Source of the DNA: a virus | Direction: 5' to 3' (one strand) | Length of the DNA stretch: 42,343 bases | IMG/VR virus record: IMGVR_UViG_3300023223_000117 | Location: 1-42,343 of that record | Shown here: positions 31,024 to 38,848 of the stretch, piece by piece | How the letters are laid out: every line of letters begins with the position of its first letter | Position numbering within the stretch: position 1 is the first letter of the stretch | Made by a program: the position numbers and the translations under genes | Notes under the pieces: model-generated | The model's input: the letters and a program-made list of their open reading frames with translations, nothing else | What the model was told of the DNA's origin: nothing | Database searches by the model: none

Positions 31024-32079
31024 TTACAATATTGCTTTCACTATTCCAGAGGGATAATCCACCCAGCATCCACACTCCAAGATGTCCTGTGTGATGGGAA
31101 TAAACCTATCATCAGGGGTACGGAGCATGTATAGCAGGTTGGCTATCTCTTGGAACACTGCCCCAACAGGCACTATCACTTCCTGAGATGGGTACTTCTT
31201 ACGCTTAGCTTCAACGAAGGCAGCGTCTTGATACTCAGGGTCATCATACTTCTCATCCCACCACCACGGGGTATAGGTGTGTGCATGTCCGTAATACTTG
31301 ACGTACTCCTGCCACACCAGCAGTTCCATATCCTCCCTTGTTTCACAATCAAGCAGCAGCTTCTCTGCTTTCTTTTCACCTACCCCCTTGATACCGGGGA
31401 TGTTATCCACTCTGTCACCCATCAGCATCTGCTTATAGAATGACCACCACCCATCCAGTTCTGTTACCTGAAATACACCATGCTTCTTGTTAGCCCTACC
31501 GGGAGCACAATGAAGACCGGGCATCTGGTCTAAGTCCTTATCCACAGCAGCTAAGATAAACTTAGTCTTTGGTCTATCCTTACCTCCATAGAGGGCCATA
31601 CATGCGGCATCATCTGCCTCCCACTTAGCATAGGTCTTGGCTTTGTACCTGCTCCTTAGATAGTTACGGATATCCTTATAGTAGACAGGCTTAACTAGGT
31701 CATCCCTATTACCCTTGTACTTAAGGAGTGTCGCTAGATGGGTACGAAAATCCATGCCTCCCTTGGTGAGCAGCACGTGATAGCGGGTGCATCCTGACAG
31801 TTCCATGATGTTTTTAATCCAGCCATCAACAGCGATACGTGCTTCACTAAATGGAAGTAGTTCTTCAGTCAGGTCATAATGAATATCTTCTTGTAACTCA
31901 GGAACTTGTTGTTTAAACCACTTGTTATATTTTCGCTTATCCTCTGTCTGATAGATTATTTTGCCGCTAACAACAGCGAAGTGCATCTTCTTTTCACAGA
32001 TAAATCCACAGGCATATACACAGACATCAGCATCTATTATCAGCAGCTTGTCGGTAGGTTTAATGTAATTTTGAGTCAT
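31024..32079 (-). CDS. 5'-3' exonuclease / flap endonuclease
   Basis: A 351-aa PIN-like FEN nuclease with the acidic centre D16/D18 (LLIIDADV), E154-D156-D157 (KWEADDAACMALYGG), D180/D182 (AVDKDLDQ) and D222/D225 plus the helix-hairpin-helix GDRVDNIPGIKGVGEKKA (221-238). It removes RNA primers and 5' flaps in replication, and may degrade host DNA. It is longer at its N-terminal part than the T5/T7 versions, with an insertion around residues 30-80. Start overlaps the end of the next upstream gene by 20 bases. Confidence 0.92.
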   Translation of the reverse strand: MTQNYIKPTDKLLIIDADVCVYACGFICEKKMHFAVVSGKIIYQTEDKRKYNKWFKQQVPELQEDIHYDLTEELLPFSEARIAVDGWIKNIMELSGCTRYHVLLTKGGMDFRTHLATLLKYKGNRDDLVKPVYYKDIRNYLRSRYKAKTYAKWEADDAACMALYGGKDRPKTKFILAAVDKDLDQMPGLHCAPGRANKKHGVFQVTELDGWWSFYKQMLMGDRVDNIPGIKGVGEKKAEKLLLDCETREDMELLVWQEYVKYYGHAHTYTPWWWDEKYDDPEYQDAAFVEAKRKKYPSQEVIVPVGAVFQEIANLLYMLRTPDDRFIPITQDILECGCWVDYPSGIVKAIL

Positions 32080-32383
32080 GAATTTCTCCTTCTTTAATAC
32101 TAATTATTAAGGCACGGCATGTAGCCAACACTATGTCTTCATAATCCTTACCTTTCTGATTTTTGAGGTCAATCTGCTTAGCTGCAAGCCATCCTGCCAA
32201 CATACAGTTCATGTGTTCATCCAAAGCATTAGACCCCCACATCTGACAGATAGCCTCCACTTGATTAGTGTTATCTGGATTAGTATTGTTATGGTCAGTC
32301 ATGTATATGAAACAGTTCTTAGCTTTCACAATGTCAAGGATAAACTCAGTTAACAGTTCTTCATTTACATATTTAATTTCCAT
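32060..32383 (-). CDS. Hypothetical protein, 107 aa
   Basis: A mixed alpha/beta protein (NEELLTEFILDIVKAKNCFIYM, then AICQMWGSNALDEHMNCMLAG). The ATG at 32383 has GGAG seven bases upstream and is preferred over an earlier TTG. No family recognised. It lies between the SSB and exonuclease genes in the replication module. Confidence 0.6.
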   Translation of the reverse strand: MEIKYVNEELLTEFILDIVKAKNCFIYMTDHNNTNPDNTNQVEAICQMWGSNALDEHMNCMLAGWLAAKQIDLKNQKGKDYEDIVLATCRALIISIKEGEIHDSKLH

Positions 32384-32394
32384 GGTGTACTCCA

Positions 32395-32413
32395 AGGGGG
32401 AAGGACTCCCCCT
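32395..32413. other. GC-rich hairpin between SSB and next gene
   Basis: AGGGGGA (32395-32401), a five-base loop, TCCCCCT (32407-32413): seven base pairs. It lies between the SSB stop and the ribosome site of the next leftward gene. There is no T-run on the leftward strand, so it may be an mRNA 3'-end stabiliser for the abundant SSB message or a weak terminator. Confidence 0.45.
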
Positions 32414-32427
32414 ATTTAATGTTACTG

Positions 32428-33147
32428 CTAGTCAGGCACATCTTCTGCGTAGCGTTCTTCATCCTTAGGGTTTTTGCGGGTATCCTCAGTACCACGCTCA
32501 TAAAACCCATCCATGATATCGTCTGCTACATCATCATACTTATCGAACAGACGCTTAGCCTCTATCTCAATGAGTGCGATGATAGCGTCCATGTGCTCAG
32601 CCTTTTTCGTAGGTAACTTCACTAATCCCTGTGTCACTAGCAAATCGACAGTTCTTATCGCTGTGTTCTGTGCGGATTGCAATCGGATGAGGTTATCTTT
32701 CCTTGTCCATTCTTCCTTGGTCATTTTATCTTCTTTCGAATTACCACCACCGCCTCCTCTGCTAGAACTACGGCTACTGCTGCGGTTACGACTACCACGA
32801 CCACCACTGCTGCGGTTACTCCGAGAGCTAGCCCGGCTGCTGCCTTGACTACGGCTACTGCCATGTCGAGAGTTACCCCTACCACGGTCTCTGTTACCTC
32901 CTCTATTATCTCGACCACGCCCCCGGTCTGGTGCCTGCTGTAAGATAACCAACGTGTCAACATCCACGTTCTCAAAGTCTCCGTTCATGCTTATCTCGAA
33001 CTCAACCTCTGCTCCTACATCAAACTCAGGTTCATCAAAGCCATGACCAAACCAGTCACCATCTACCTTAATACTCCATAAATCATTCTTCCCTCTCGTG
33101 GGCTTGGAGGAGATGTCCTCCACAATGCCCGACATCATATCACTCAT
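32428..33147 (-). CDS. Single-stranded DNA-binding protein with Arg/Gly/Ser-rich linker
   Basis: A 239-aa protein. Residues 1-72 look like an OB-fold (SGIVEDISSKP, WSIKVDGDWF, VGAEVEFEISMNGDFENVDVDTLVIL). Residues ~75-137 form a disordered linker made almost only of Arg, Gly, Ser and Asn, with 17 Arg and no Lys. Then a helical part (TKEEWTRKDNLIRLQSAQNTAIRTVDLLV) and an acidic C-terminal tail (DEERYAEDVPD), the kind used by SSBs to recruit replication enzymes. It protects and presents ssDNA. AAGGAG nine bases before the ATG. The long RG/RS linker is unusual. Confidence 0.75.
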   Translation of the reverse strand: MSDMMSGIVEDISSKPTRGKNDLWSIKVDGDWFGHGFDEPEFDVGAEVEFEISMNGDFENVDVDTLVILQQAPDRGRGRDNRGGNRDRGRGNSRHGSSRSQGSSRASSRSNRSSGGRGSRNRSSSRSSSRGGGGGNSKEDKMTKEEWTRKDNLIRLQSAQNTAIRTVDLLVTQGLVKLPTKKAEHMDAIIALIEIEAKRLFDKYDDVADDIMDGFYERGTEDTRKNPKDEERYAEDVPD

Positions 33148-33418
33148 CAGTTACTCCTTCTTGTCCGTTGTCTGGTGATGCAATCAGTTCATCATCATCT
33201 ACTTCTGCTGCCATAGCACAGTATACTCCCACCCCTTCTATCTCAGGCTGGAAATGACCTTCATAGTGTGCATCATGGGACCATGCCCCACCATCAGGAC
33301 TTAAAGCTGATACTTTAAATGTCCCATCAGCATTCTTAAAAGTCACGTCATTGCAACGTGCATTATCAATGTGCTGTTCACTAGCTTTATAGACAGCGCC
33401 TACAATATATCCACTCAT
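33140..33418 (-). CDS. WSKD-family small protein, divergent member, 92 aa
   Basis: Third member of a family also encoded at 38390 and 41851: a start Y-x-V-G-x-x-Y, a middle GTFKV, then WSHDAHYEGHF (others have WSKD...Y.G) and a Gly-Val-Gly-x-x-C element. This copy has lost some of the Cys residues of the others. Unknown function; small beta-barrel-like zinc or DNA-binding protein possible. GGGAG 7-11 bases upstream; eight-base overlap with SSB. Confidence 0.65.
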   Translation of the reverse strand: MSGYIVGAVYKASEQHIDNARCNDVTFKNADGTFKVSALSPDGGAWSHDAHYEGHFQPEIEGVGVYCAMAAEVDDDELIASPDNGQEGVTDE

Positions 33419-33591
33419 AATTCTCTCCCAGTTTTAAATATTCTCTTTACTCTTTTGTAAAGAGCACGGCCACACCGAGGGTCTAAGTACATAGTGCGAG
33501 ACCCCTTACGTGTTAAATAGATAGCGTGTCTAATATCACGCCCACTCATACGAGCTATCTTACGTATCATCTTTGCTTTCTTACCATTCAT
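33415..33591 (-). CDS. Small highly basic protein, 58 aa
   Basis: Begins MNGKKAKMIRKIARMSGRDI and ends with KRVKRIFKTGREL, with 20 or so Arg/Lys. The ATG is one base after the polymerase stop and has GGGAG seven bases upstream; the stop overlaps the next ATG (TTATGAG). A nucleic-acid-binding partner of polymerase or SSB is plausible from charge and place only. Confidence 0.65.
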   Translation of the reverse strand: MNGKKAKMIRKIARMSGRDIRHAIYLTRKGSRTMYLDPRCGRALYKRVKRIFKTGREL

Positions 33592-33592
33592 C

Positions 33593-35584
33593 TTATTCTC
33601 CCACCCAATCGGTGTTTAAGTTGGTGTAATCAATCCCTTCCATTTTATAGGGAGACATTGGCACACATTTTAGTTCTGTCCCTGTACCCCAGTTCGTGCC
33701 TATCTTACAGCCGACTCCGAGAGGAACGTTGAACTCCACGTTATAAACTTCTTTGAGGTAGTGATACACCAGATGTGTAAAGGCATACTTGCTACACTCC
33801 ATAAACTCCTTATGTTCTTTAGGGTGCAGCTCAGCTATGGCTGAGTCATGCACTGTGTTAATGAGAAAAGACTTCATAGCTTTCATCAGGTGCCATAGAT
33901 AGACGACAGCTATCGGTATAATCTCAGCAGTTGCAAAGTGTTGCACCGGGTAGTTACAGATGTTAGTGCTCTGCTCTATGTACCCCGAGGGTGTCAACCT
34001 ACAATAGGGGAAGTAGAATGTAAAGCCATGCAACATCCTCACCTTCTTAGTGGTGAGAGCTTGGTCCAGCCATCCTTGCTGTGCCTCTGATATCCCAATG
34101 TAATGCTTAGCAAACCACTTATAATAAGCCATCTGTCCCGGTGTCCCTGTCTTACCTCCATACAGGGGCTTGAATGTATCAGACTTAGCTAGCCTGCGTA
34201 ACTCACTTGTAATTTTATTTAAAGGTAGGTTGTTAATGATAGAGGCTGACTGTTTATGTACGTCCACCCCATTCACTATCTCTTGTGTGGCTATGCGACA
34301 CTGCCCTAAGAAAGCAGCTACCCTGAACTCCAGCTGACAAGCATCAGCTTCTCCTACACTCCAGCCCTTATGTCGTGAGCACATCACACGCTTGAACTCA
34401 CTCTTAAAGTTCTGGAACTGTACAGACTTGGTGATAACTTTCCCGTCATCATCTAAGATATGAGGAAAGGTACGGGGTATACCACTGGAGGATAGACGAT
34501 GAGTTACCGTAATACACTGGTTAAACTGAGCATGAAAGATAGGTTTCTTATACCTCGTATCGGATGTTACTCCTTTGAAGTACAGCAGATTCTTACCTAC
34601 ATCTGCGTTATAACCTGAGAAGTTTTTCTTTAGTCGAATGAATTCCTTTTGCTTCTTAGTGGTAGCTTTGAGAGCTAACAGGTCTTCTGTCTTGGTGCTA
34701 TAGATTGGAGTGGCATTGCGCCCCTTGCCCCGCATCTTAGGCTTGAACTTAAGGATGTCGTAGACATACTCCTTAACCTGCGGCCAGCTTCTGGGATTAA
34801 TACCTCCAGTGAATGTATCTATCTCAGCCGTGGCAGTAGCCAGCTTCATAGCACGGTCATTGTAAAGCTCATCAACAGCCTCTACATCAAGACACATACC
34901 CTTGGCCTCTATGTCTGCCAAAGCAGGCGAGAGCAGGCATCTGGTGTACACATGCCCGAGTAAACCACGTTGTTCTATCTTCCTCCTTTGTTTAAGGAAC
35001 AGGTCACGTGTCTGTTTCACATCACGGTTGCACCTGTCAATGAGCATAGACCTAGGCATTTCAGATGGGTCCACTCCTCCTTTCATACAAATATCTATGA
35101 AGTGTTCCTTCCCATAGCCAAGGTACTTGGTAGCTAAGCTATCTAAATCCAATGGTGTCCTCCGATTCCCATTGATACAGTACTCAGCTATCGCTGTGTC
35201 ATATAAGATTATCTTATGGGGGTCCAGCCCTGCCCTCATCATCCAGCCAATATCAAACTTACCAAATTGAGCCACGATAAAATCAGCCTGCTCCAGTACA
35301 TTCACCAGATTAAACATCTCCAGCTCATTACCATACATATTGTAGACAGTACTATCCACACCACATGTCCAACTGGCACACACCATGCTGTTTTGTTTCC
35401 AGCATGGGGCTGGGCTACCACTCTTCTTACCCTTGGGTATGTCACCCTTGGTGGTGGTTTCAATATCAAACACCACAAAGTTATCACTCAGGTATATGCT
35501 AGGGTCTGGATTAATAAGAAAGGGAGGTAAACGTTTGAGCAATTTCATAGGCACCCTGCTCAAGATTGGGTGTGGATTAGCCAT
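33593..35584 (-). CDS. Family A DNA polymerase with 3'-5' exonuclease domain
   Basis: 663 aa from the ATG at 35584, preferred over the longer frame because GGGAG is seven bases upstream. Exonuclease: DIETT (D40, E42), KFD with D111, D129 in DTAIAEYC, and D188. Polymerase motif A DACQLEFR (D414), the nearby THRLSSSG (361-368), motif B R463-x3-K467-x3-F471-x3-Y475-G476, motif C VHDS (H579, D580). The exo III Tyr (four before D188) is Arg, and motif C has Ser instead of the usual Glu after the catalytic Asp. Main replicase; closest in plan to T7-type polymerases. Confidence 0.95.
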   Translation of the reverse strand: MANPHPILSRVPMKLLKRLPPFLINPDPSIYLSDNFVVFDIETTTKGDIPKGKKSGSPAPCWKQNSMVCASWTCGVDSTVYNMYGNELEMFNLVNVLEQADFIVAQFGKFDIGWMMRAGLDPHKIILYDTAIAEYCINGNRRTPLDLDSLATKYLGYGKEHFIDICMKGGVDPSEMPRSMLIDRCNRDVKQTRDLFLKQRRKIEQRGLLGHVYTRCLLSPALADIEAKGMCLDVEAVDELYNDRAMKLATATAEIDTFTGGINPRSWPQVKEYVYDILKFKPKMRGKGRNATPIYSTKTEDLLALKATTKKQKEFIRLKKNFSGYNADVGKNLLYFKGVTSDTRYKKPIFHAQFNQCITVTHRLSSSGIPRTFPHILDDDGKVITKSVQFQNFKSEFKRVMCSRHKGWSVGEADACQLEFRVAAFLGQCRIATQEIVNGVDVHKQSASIINNLPLNKITSELRRLAKSDTFKPLYGGKTGTPGQMAYYKWFAKHYIGISEAQQGWLDQALTTKKVRMLHGFTFYFPYCRLTPSGYIEQSTNICNYPVQHFATAEIIPIAVVYLWHLMKAMKSFLINTVHDSAIAELHPKEHKEFMECSKYAFTHLVYHYLKEVYNVEFNVPLGVGCKIGTNWGTGTELKCVPMSPYKMEGIDYTNLNTDWVGE

Positions 35585-35852
35585 CATTTCTCTCCCTTGT
35601 TCGCACCTTTCTATCAGCATGGTAGCAGTCAAGAGCGTGGCTCCAGTCAACATGACCACCGCTAACATGGAGTGTTGCCAAGGCAACCCAATGCAAACAG
35701 TGATACTCTAGTTCATCAGCACGTTCTGTCTCCTCCTCTACTAGTTTTTCTAGCTGTCTGAACTCCTGCCCTAGCTTAGCCAAGTCACACCCAGTACCAC
35801 AACAGCTCATATACTGTGGCTTATCGCTTGGATTTTTTGGTAGGCTTCTCAT
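35577..35852 (-). CDS. Hypothetical helical protein, 91 aa, Cys/His-rich
   Basis: N-terminal part with a CCGTGC element, then a helix EFRQLEKLVEEETERADELEYH and ATLHVSGGHVDWSHALDCYHADR. Start at 35852 is set by GGAGGAG five bases upstream. It overlaps the upstream gene by 32 bases and the polymerase start by 8. No known family; with several Cys and His a metal site is possible. Confidence 0.6.
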   Translation of the reverse strand: MRSLPKNPSDKPQYMSCCGTGCDLAKLGQEFRQLEKLVEEETERADELEYHCLHWVALATLHVSGGHVDWSHALDCYHADRKVRTRERNDG

Positions 35853-36048
35853 GTTTCTCCTCCACCACCTCATAGGAATCATGTTTAAATGCATACCCCG
35901 CATCACTACACCATGACGTATCCGTTGAGTGTTCACTTAGCAAACTACCAAGGATGCTTACACCCCATGGCTGGAGCACAGCCTCATATACATGACCTAC
36001 GATGTCACAATCTTGGTATCCAGCATCAGTAATTAATTTTACTTTCAT
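35821..36048 (-). CDS. Small beta-rich protein, SH3-like cluster member 1
   Basis: 75 aa: MKVKLITDAGYQDCDIVGHVY, then VSILGSLLSE and a C-terminal DSYEVVEE before a Lys-rich tail. Together with the genes at 36053, 36292 and perhaps 36711 it shares the plan MKVKI-x...VVG-x-V-[YV]-E-A...-[FY]-E-[IV]-V-EE, like short SH3-type barrels common in phage early regions. Function unknown. Start at 36048 follows AAGG; a GTG one codon earlier is possible. Confidence 0.65.
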   Translation of the reverse strand: MKVKLITDAGYQDCDIVGHVYEAVLQPWGVSILGSLLSEHSTDTSWCSDAGYAFKHDSYEVVEEKHEKPTKKSKR

Positions 36049-36052
36049 CACA

Positions 36053-36289
36053 TCACCTTCCTAAGAATTTTCTGGTTGCTTCCAGTAAATCTACTGGCTT
36101 TTGGTTAGGGACTGGCACTTCTGCCTCGTGAACTGCTTCAAATCGTCGGCAAAGATAGTCCATCTCATCCCCGTTATCCGCAATGATACTTACATAACCC
36201 CTAGATAAATCCGTACCATTCATCGTTAAATACGTGCGACCTAGGGTTAGATAACGTAGCCCGTTATTTTCAATACATCTTATTCTCAT
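36053..36289 (-). CDS. Small beta-rich protein, SH3-like cluster member 2
   Basis: 78 aa: MRIRCIENNGLRYLTLGRTYL, then SIIADNGDEMDYLCRRFEAV, a plan known from many small phage proteins ('RCI...LT-x-G-[KR]-x-Y...DD-x-G...Y-x-x-x-R-F-E'). It ends with an added helix LLEATRKFLGR. GGAGG upstream of the ATG. Unknown function. Confidence 0.7.
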   Translation of the reverse strand: MRIRCIENNGLRYLTLGRTYLTMNGTDLSRGYVSIIADNGDEMDYLCRRFEAVHEAEVPVPNQKPVDLLEATRKFLGR

Positions 36290-36291
36290 AA

Positions 36292-36498
36292 CTATTCCTC
36301 CACTATTTCAAAGCAACTAGGGTTGAACCAGTAATGAAAGGTTCTATCCCATGGGTCCACTCCTCCACAATCACAAAGGTCGGCTCCCAGTATAGTTGCA
36401 TACCCACTTACTTCAACGGTGGCTTCAACCACCTTGCCCACAATCCCTACATCATCGTAGGGAGTGCTCATTACTGCCTCTAATATTTTAACTTTCAT
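36292..36498 (-). CDS. Small beta-rich protein, SH3-like cluster member 3
   Basis: 68 aa: MKVKILEAVMST, VGIVGKVVEATVEVSGYATIL, and the ending SCFEIVEE. Closest by eye to the gene at 35821 (MKVK start, VVGxV.EA, ending E-x-V-EE), so these look like a duplicated pair. A CDCGG stretch adds two Cys. GGAGAGGA before the ATG. Confidence 0.65.
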   Translation of the reverse strand: MKVKILEAVMSTPYDDVGIVGKVVEATVEVSGYATILGADLCDCGGVDPWDRTFHYWFNPSCFEIVEE

Positions 36499-36512
36499 AA
36501 CTCGTCCTCTCC

Positions 36513-36707
36513 TTAATACTTCTGAATGCTAGTGATACTACCGAACACTGCCTTAGCAGCAGAGATAGTGGGATAGATGATAGTATCGAATGCAGTTATC
36601 ACACCTGCCTTACCAGCGCGAGTCTTCCACGTAGTGTTACCATCTCTATGTAAATCATACCCATTACCATTATTAGGTACTGTAATGTGTTGTGTTTTAA
36701 ATTTCAT
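36513..36707 (-). CDS. Hypothetical protein, 64 aa
   Basis: Beta-then-helix protein: MKFKTQHITVPNN, a turn with GYDLHRDGNTTWKTRAGK, then FDTIIYPTISAAKAVFGSI. No family recognised. Ribosome site AGGAG is within 7-12 bases of the ATG. Lies inside the small-protein cluster. Confidence 0.6.
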   Translation of the reverse strand: MKFKTQHITVPNNGNGYDLHRDGNTTWKTRAGKAGVITAFDTIIYPTISAAKAVFGSITSIQKY

Positions 36708-36710
36708 GAG

Positions 36711-36935
36711 TTACTCCTCTGTTACTTCCACTACAGTTACGTGCTGATAGCGTGTTACAACTACATCACCAACATCATCTATAATTACCACGGCATCTGG
36801 CTCTGGCCTCCCGTGGTCTATACCCACAGACTGTACAAGGTAAGACTTATTTAATGTACAGTCTCTATAAGGGAAGTTATCAAAATCTTCAGGGTTGAAT
36901 ATTACTTTATCATTTACTTGTATTGTGTTTAACAT
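36711..36935 (-). CDS. Small beta-rich protein, cluster member 4
   Basis: 74 aa: NTIQVNDKVIFNPEDF, LNKSYLVQSVGIDHG, AVVIIDDVGDVVVTRYQHVTVVEVTEE. The order (strand, Gly/Asn-Lys-x-Tyr-x-V, I-x-D-D-x-G, then [RQ][FH]-x-x-V) matches the SH3-like plan of the neighbouring genes, though N-terminal residues differ. Overlaps the helicase stop by seven bases; GAGGAA before ATG. Confidence 0.6.
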   Translation of the reverse strand: MLNTIQVNDKVIFNPEDFDNFPYRDCTLNKSYLVQSVGIDHGRPEPDAVVIIDDVGDVVVTRYQHVTVVEVTEE

Positions 36936-38140
36936 AATTCGATTCCTCTTAGCATACTGATTTCATTATACAATTTGACTGGTAGGTTAACGTGTGGCCC
37001 TCCTAATTTATTCTTGGTAATACACAACATGCGTCTACCCATAGTTTCATAGTTATAATTCATACCTATCCCCACCATGGCATCACACTGCCCTTGTACA
37101 GCTATGTTGCTGTAATAAATATTCTTAATAGTGAGGTACAGTTTACCGATAGAATCATCATCAGCCTGACTTACACTTATCCCGGCTATACCATGTTTCG
37201 CATAGAACATTCGCATATGGTAGGCTAACACCTCTAATTTCTGTGTCTTCTCTGGCTCTTTACCCGTACCCACTATCAGGTTGGGGAGCTGGTCGATGAT
37301 AACAACTTCTGGCATGTATTCTAAGATGAGTGCTTGCACTTGTGACAGTGTGCCGGGTGACAGTGGAATGAATATTAAATTACTCCACCCCCTGCTACGT
37401 GCCAACTTCATTGCAGCTGGCTTATCTCTCATCACTTGTTTCAATGTTCGCCTCGTAAACCGACATAACATACGGTTGAGGTACATGTCAGGTGTCTCTT
37501 CATTACCAAAATACATAATTACTCTACCGCTCACTGCTATGCCATAGGCAAAGTTAATAGCAGCAGCTGTCTTGCCCACCTCTGGTGGAGCATACAATAT
37601 TAGATGTCCACCTTTTATCAAGCCACCTCCGAGGTTATCATTTAATACTCGCGGTGCTATAGGGATGCGGTTCTCTATCTTCAAGCTCTCGGTGAAGTCA
37701 TCTGCTTCGGCATCCCGATACACTCTGGGTGCATCATCTGGATTATCCAGCGTTGTATTAGTGAGAGCTTGGTATTTATCTAGGAATGGTTGGGCTTTAG
37801 TATAGTTGCCCTCTATCAGTAAGCTACCTGCTGACTCAGCAGCAGCTATGCGTTTCATATCACGGTAGTCATCCAATATATTGTCCACTGATACGGGACG
37901 TAGGCTATGGATAAACTTCTCAAATTTTTCTGCATGGTTAGGGTATTGTGTTTGTAATCTGGATAACAAGGACTCCTTATCTACCTTCTGTGCATCAGGG
38001 TCACGATGATAGTATTTCACTATCTTTCTATACACTAGCTCACCTAAATCAGTGAAGTCGTCAGCCTCATAGAATTTACGAACGGTCTCGTATGCTTCAC
38101 GGTTCTGTATGATGGCGGCTAATACCTTATTTTCTATCAT
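36929..38140 (-). CDS. DnaB-like replicative helicase
   Basis: 403 aa from the ATG at 38140 (GGAG nine bases upstream). The N-terminal ~110 residues are helical, like the DnaB N-terminal domain (ENKVLAAIIQNREAYETVRKFY). The RecA-like domain has Walker A APPEVGKT (184-191), with Ala where the first Gly of GxxxxGKT would be, NEETPDMYLNRM, and Walker B VVIIDQLPNL. It ends in a DnaB-type SQADDDSIGKL...CDAMVGIG segment. It unwinds the fork with the separate primase at 38849. In T7 these two activities are fused. Confidence 0.92.
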   Translation of the reverse strand: MIENKVLAAIIQNREAYETVRKFYEADDFTDLGELVYRKIVKYYHRDPDAQKVDKESLLSRLQTQYPNHAEKFEKFIHSLRPVSVDNILDDYRDMKRIAAAESAGSLLIEGNYTKAQPFLDKYQALTNTTLDNPDDAPRVYRDAEADDFTESLKIENRIPIAPRVLNDNLGGGLIKGGHLILYAPPEVGKTAAAINFAYGIAVSGRVIMYFGNEETPDMYLNRMLCRFTRRTLKQVMRDKPAAMKLARSRGWSNLIFIPLSPGTLSQVQALILEYMPEVVIIDQLPNLIVGTGKEPEKTQKLEVLAYHMRMFYAKHGIAGISVSQADDDSIGKLYLTIKNIYYSNIAVQGQCDAMVGIGMNYNYETMGRRMLCITKNKLGGPHVNLPVKLYNEISMLRGIELC

Positions 38141-38393
38141 CCTTATGTACTCCTCGTATGAAGCACTCCCACCCATCAGCACTATCGTAATGAACTATCA
38201 GGTTGATGGTCTGTCCTTTGTGCATACTGTCTGGTATCCCTGCCATAAAGTACCCACGGATATAACTTTGAGCATTACGGGTGGGCGCACTCAATTCCTC
38301 ATTGAGCACGTGTTCCATTGTGTTTAAAGTAAGAGTCCCAAAAGATTTGTGTAATGCAGCACATACATGCACTGCTTTTTGTACTGTGCTCAC
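38127..38393 (-). CDS. Hypothetical protein, 88 aa
   Basis: Starts at GTG within a GTGA overlap with the upstream gene. It has HVCAALHKSFGTLTLNTMEHVLNEEL, NLIVHYDSADGWECFIRG and a charged end. No family recognised. Ends 14 bases inside the helicase start. Placed between helicase and a WSKD protein. Confidence 0.55.
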   Translation of the reverse strand: MSTVQKAVHVCAALHKSFGTLTLNTMEHVLNEELSAPTRNAQSYIRGYFMAGIPDSMHKGQTINLIVHYDSADGWECFIRGVHKDDRK

Positions 38394-38647
38394 TGCTCAC
38401 CTGAGACTAGTGTGAATACACCCTGTACCAGCTGTTTGTGCCTGCCACAACAAGTACCCTGTACTGGATGTGCTAAGTGTCCTTCATACAGCACATCCTT
38501 CGACCAACAGAATCCCTGCTCATCTACATGATGGCATCTGAATTGTCCAGTCTCTGGAAAGGTAAGGAATGCAGTCAGACCTGCTACCATGGCATGGCCC
38601 TTATCGATTTGGTAGGTCTTGCCTACCTCAAATTGTTTCTCACTCAT
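38390..38647 (-). CDS. WSKD-family small Cys-rich protein, 85 aa
   Basis: Contains EVGKTYQIDKGHAMV, then TGQFRCHHVDEQGFCWSKDV-x-Y-E-G and a CC pair, followed by GVFTLVSGE. Shared with the gene at 41851: VG-x-T-Y-Q, TG-x-F-x-C-x-HV-x-E-x-G-x-CWSKD-x-x-Y-x-G, and G-x-[VF]-T-L-V. Cys and His positions could bind zinc. Unknown function. ATG preceded by TAGGAG-like site. Confidence 0.7.
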   Translation of the reverse strand: MSEKQFEVGKTYQIDKGHAMVAGLTAFLTFPETGQFRCHHVDEQGFCWSKDVLYEGHLAHPVQGTCCGRHKQLVQGVFTLVSGEQ

Positions 38648-38649
38648 AA

Positions 38650-38844
38650 CTAGCTCCTATGAATTTTATGTAGCAGTACGGATACTCCAACTGCTGCCGC
38701 AGATAGCCAGCTTCCCAATGAGAAGAAAACTAAGAATATTGTACGTGCCTTGGTGCAACGGTAGATTTTATTAAAGTCATACCAGCCAGCAGCAAATGCC
38801 ACAATGTACCCTAGTATGTAGATAATAAATGTTAATGGTTCCAT
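38650..38844 (-). CDS. Small membrane protein, two TM helices, 64 aa
   Basis: Hydrophobic segments at residues ~5-22 and ~36-58 with a Lys/Arg-rich loop (KIYRCTKAR) between, ending in a basic tail. Could be a holin-like or superinfection-related protein; nothing else in the sequence decides. Placed between primase and a WSKD gene. Ribosome site GAGG is upstream. Confidence 0.6.
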   Translation of the reverse strand: MEPLTFIIYILGYIVAFAAGWYDFNKIYRCTKARTIFLVFFSLGSWLSAAAVGVSVLLHKIHRS

Positions 38845-38848
38845 AATA

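Noticed and set aside
32513-32943. Rightward frames rich in Thr, Ala, Leu and Pro opposite the SSB gene
   Set aside because: They are complements of the Arg/Gly/Ser-rich codons of the SSB linker.
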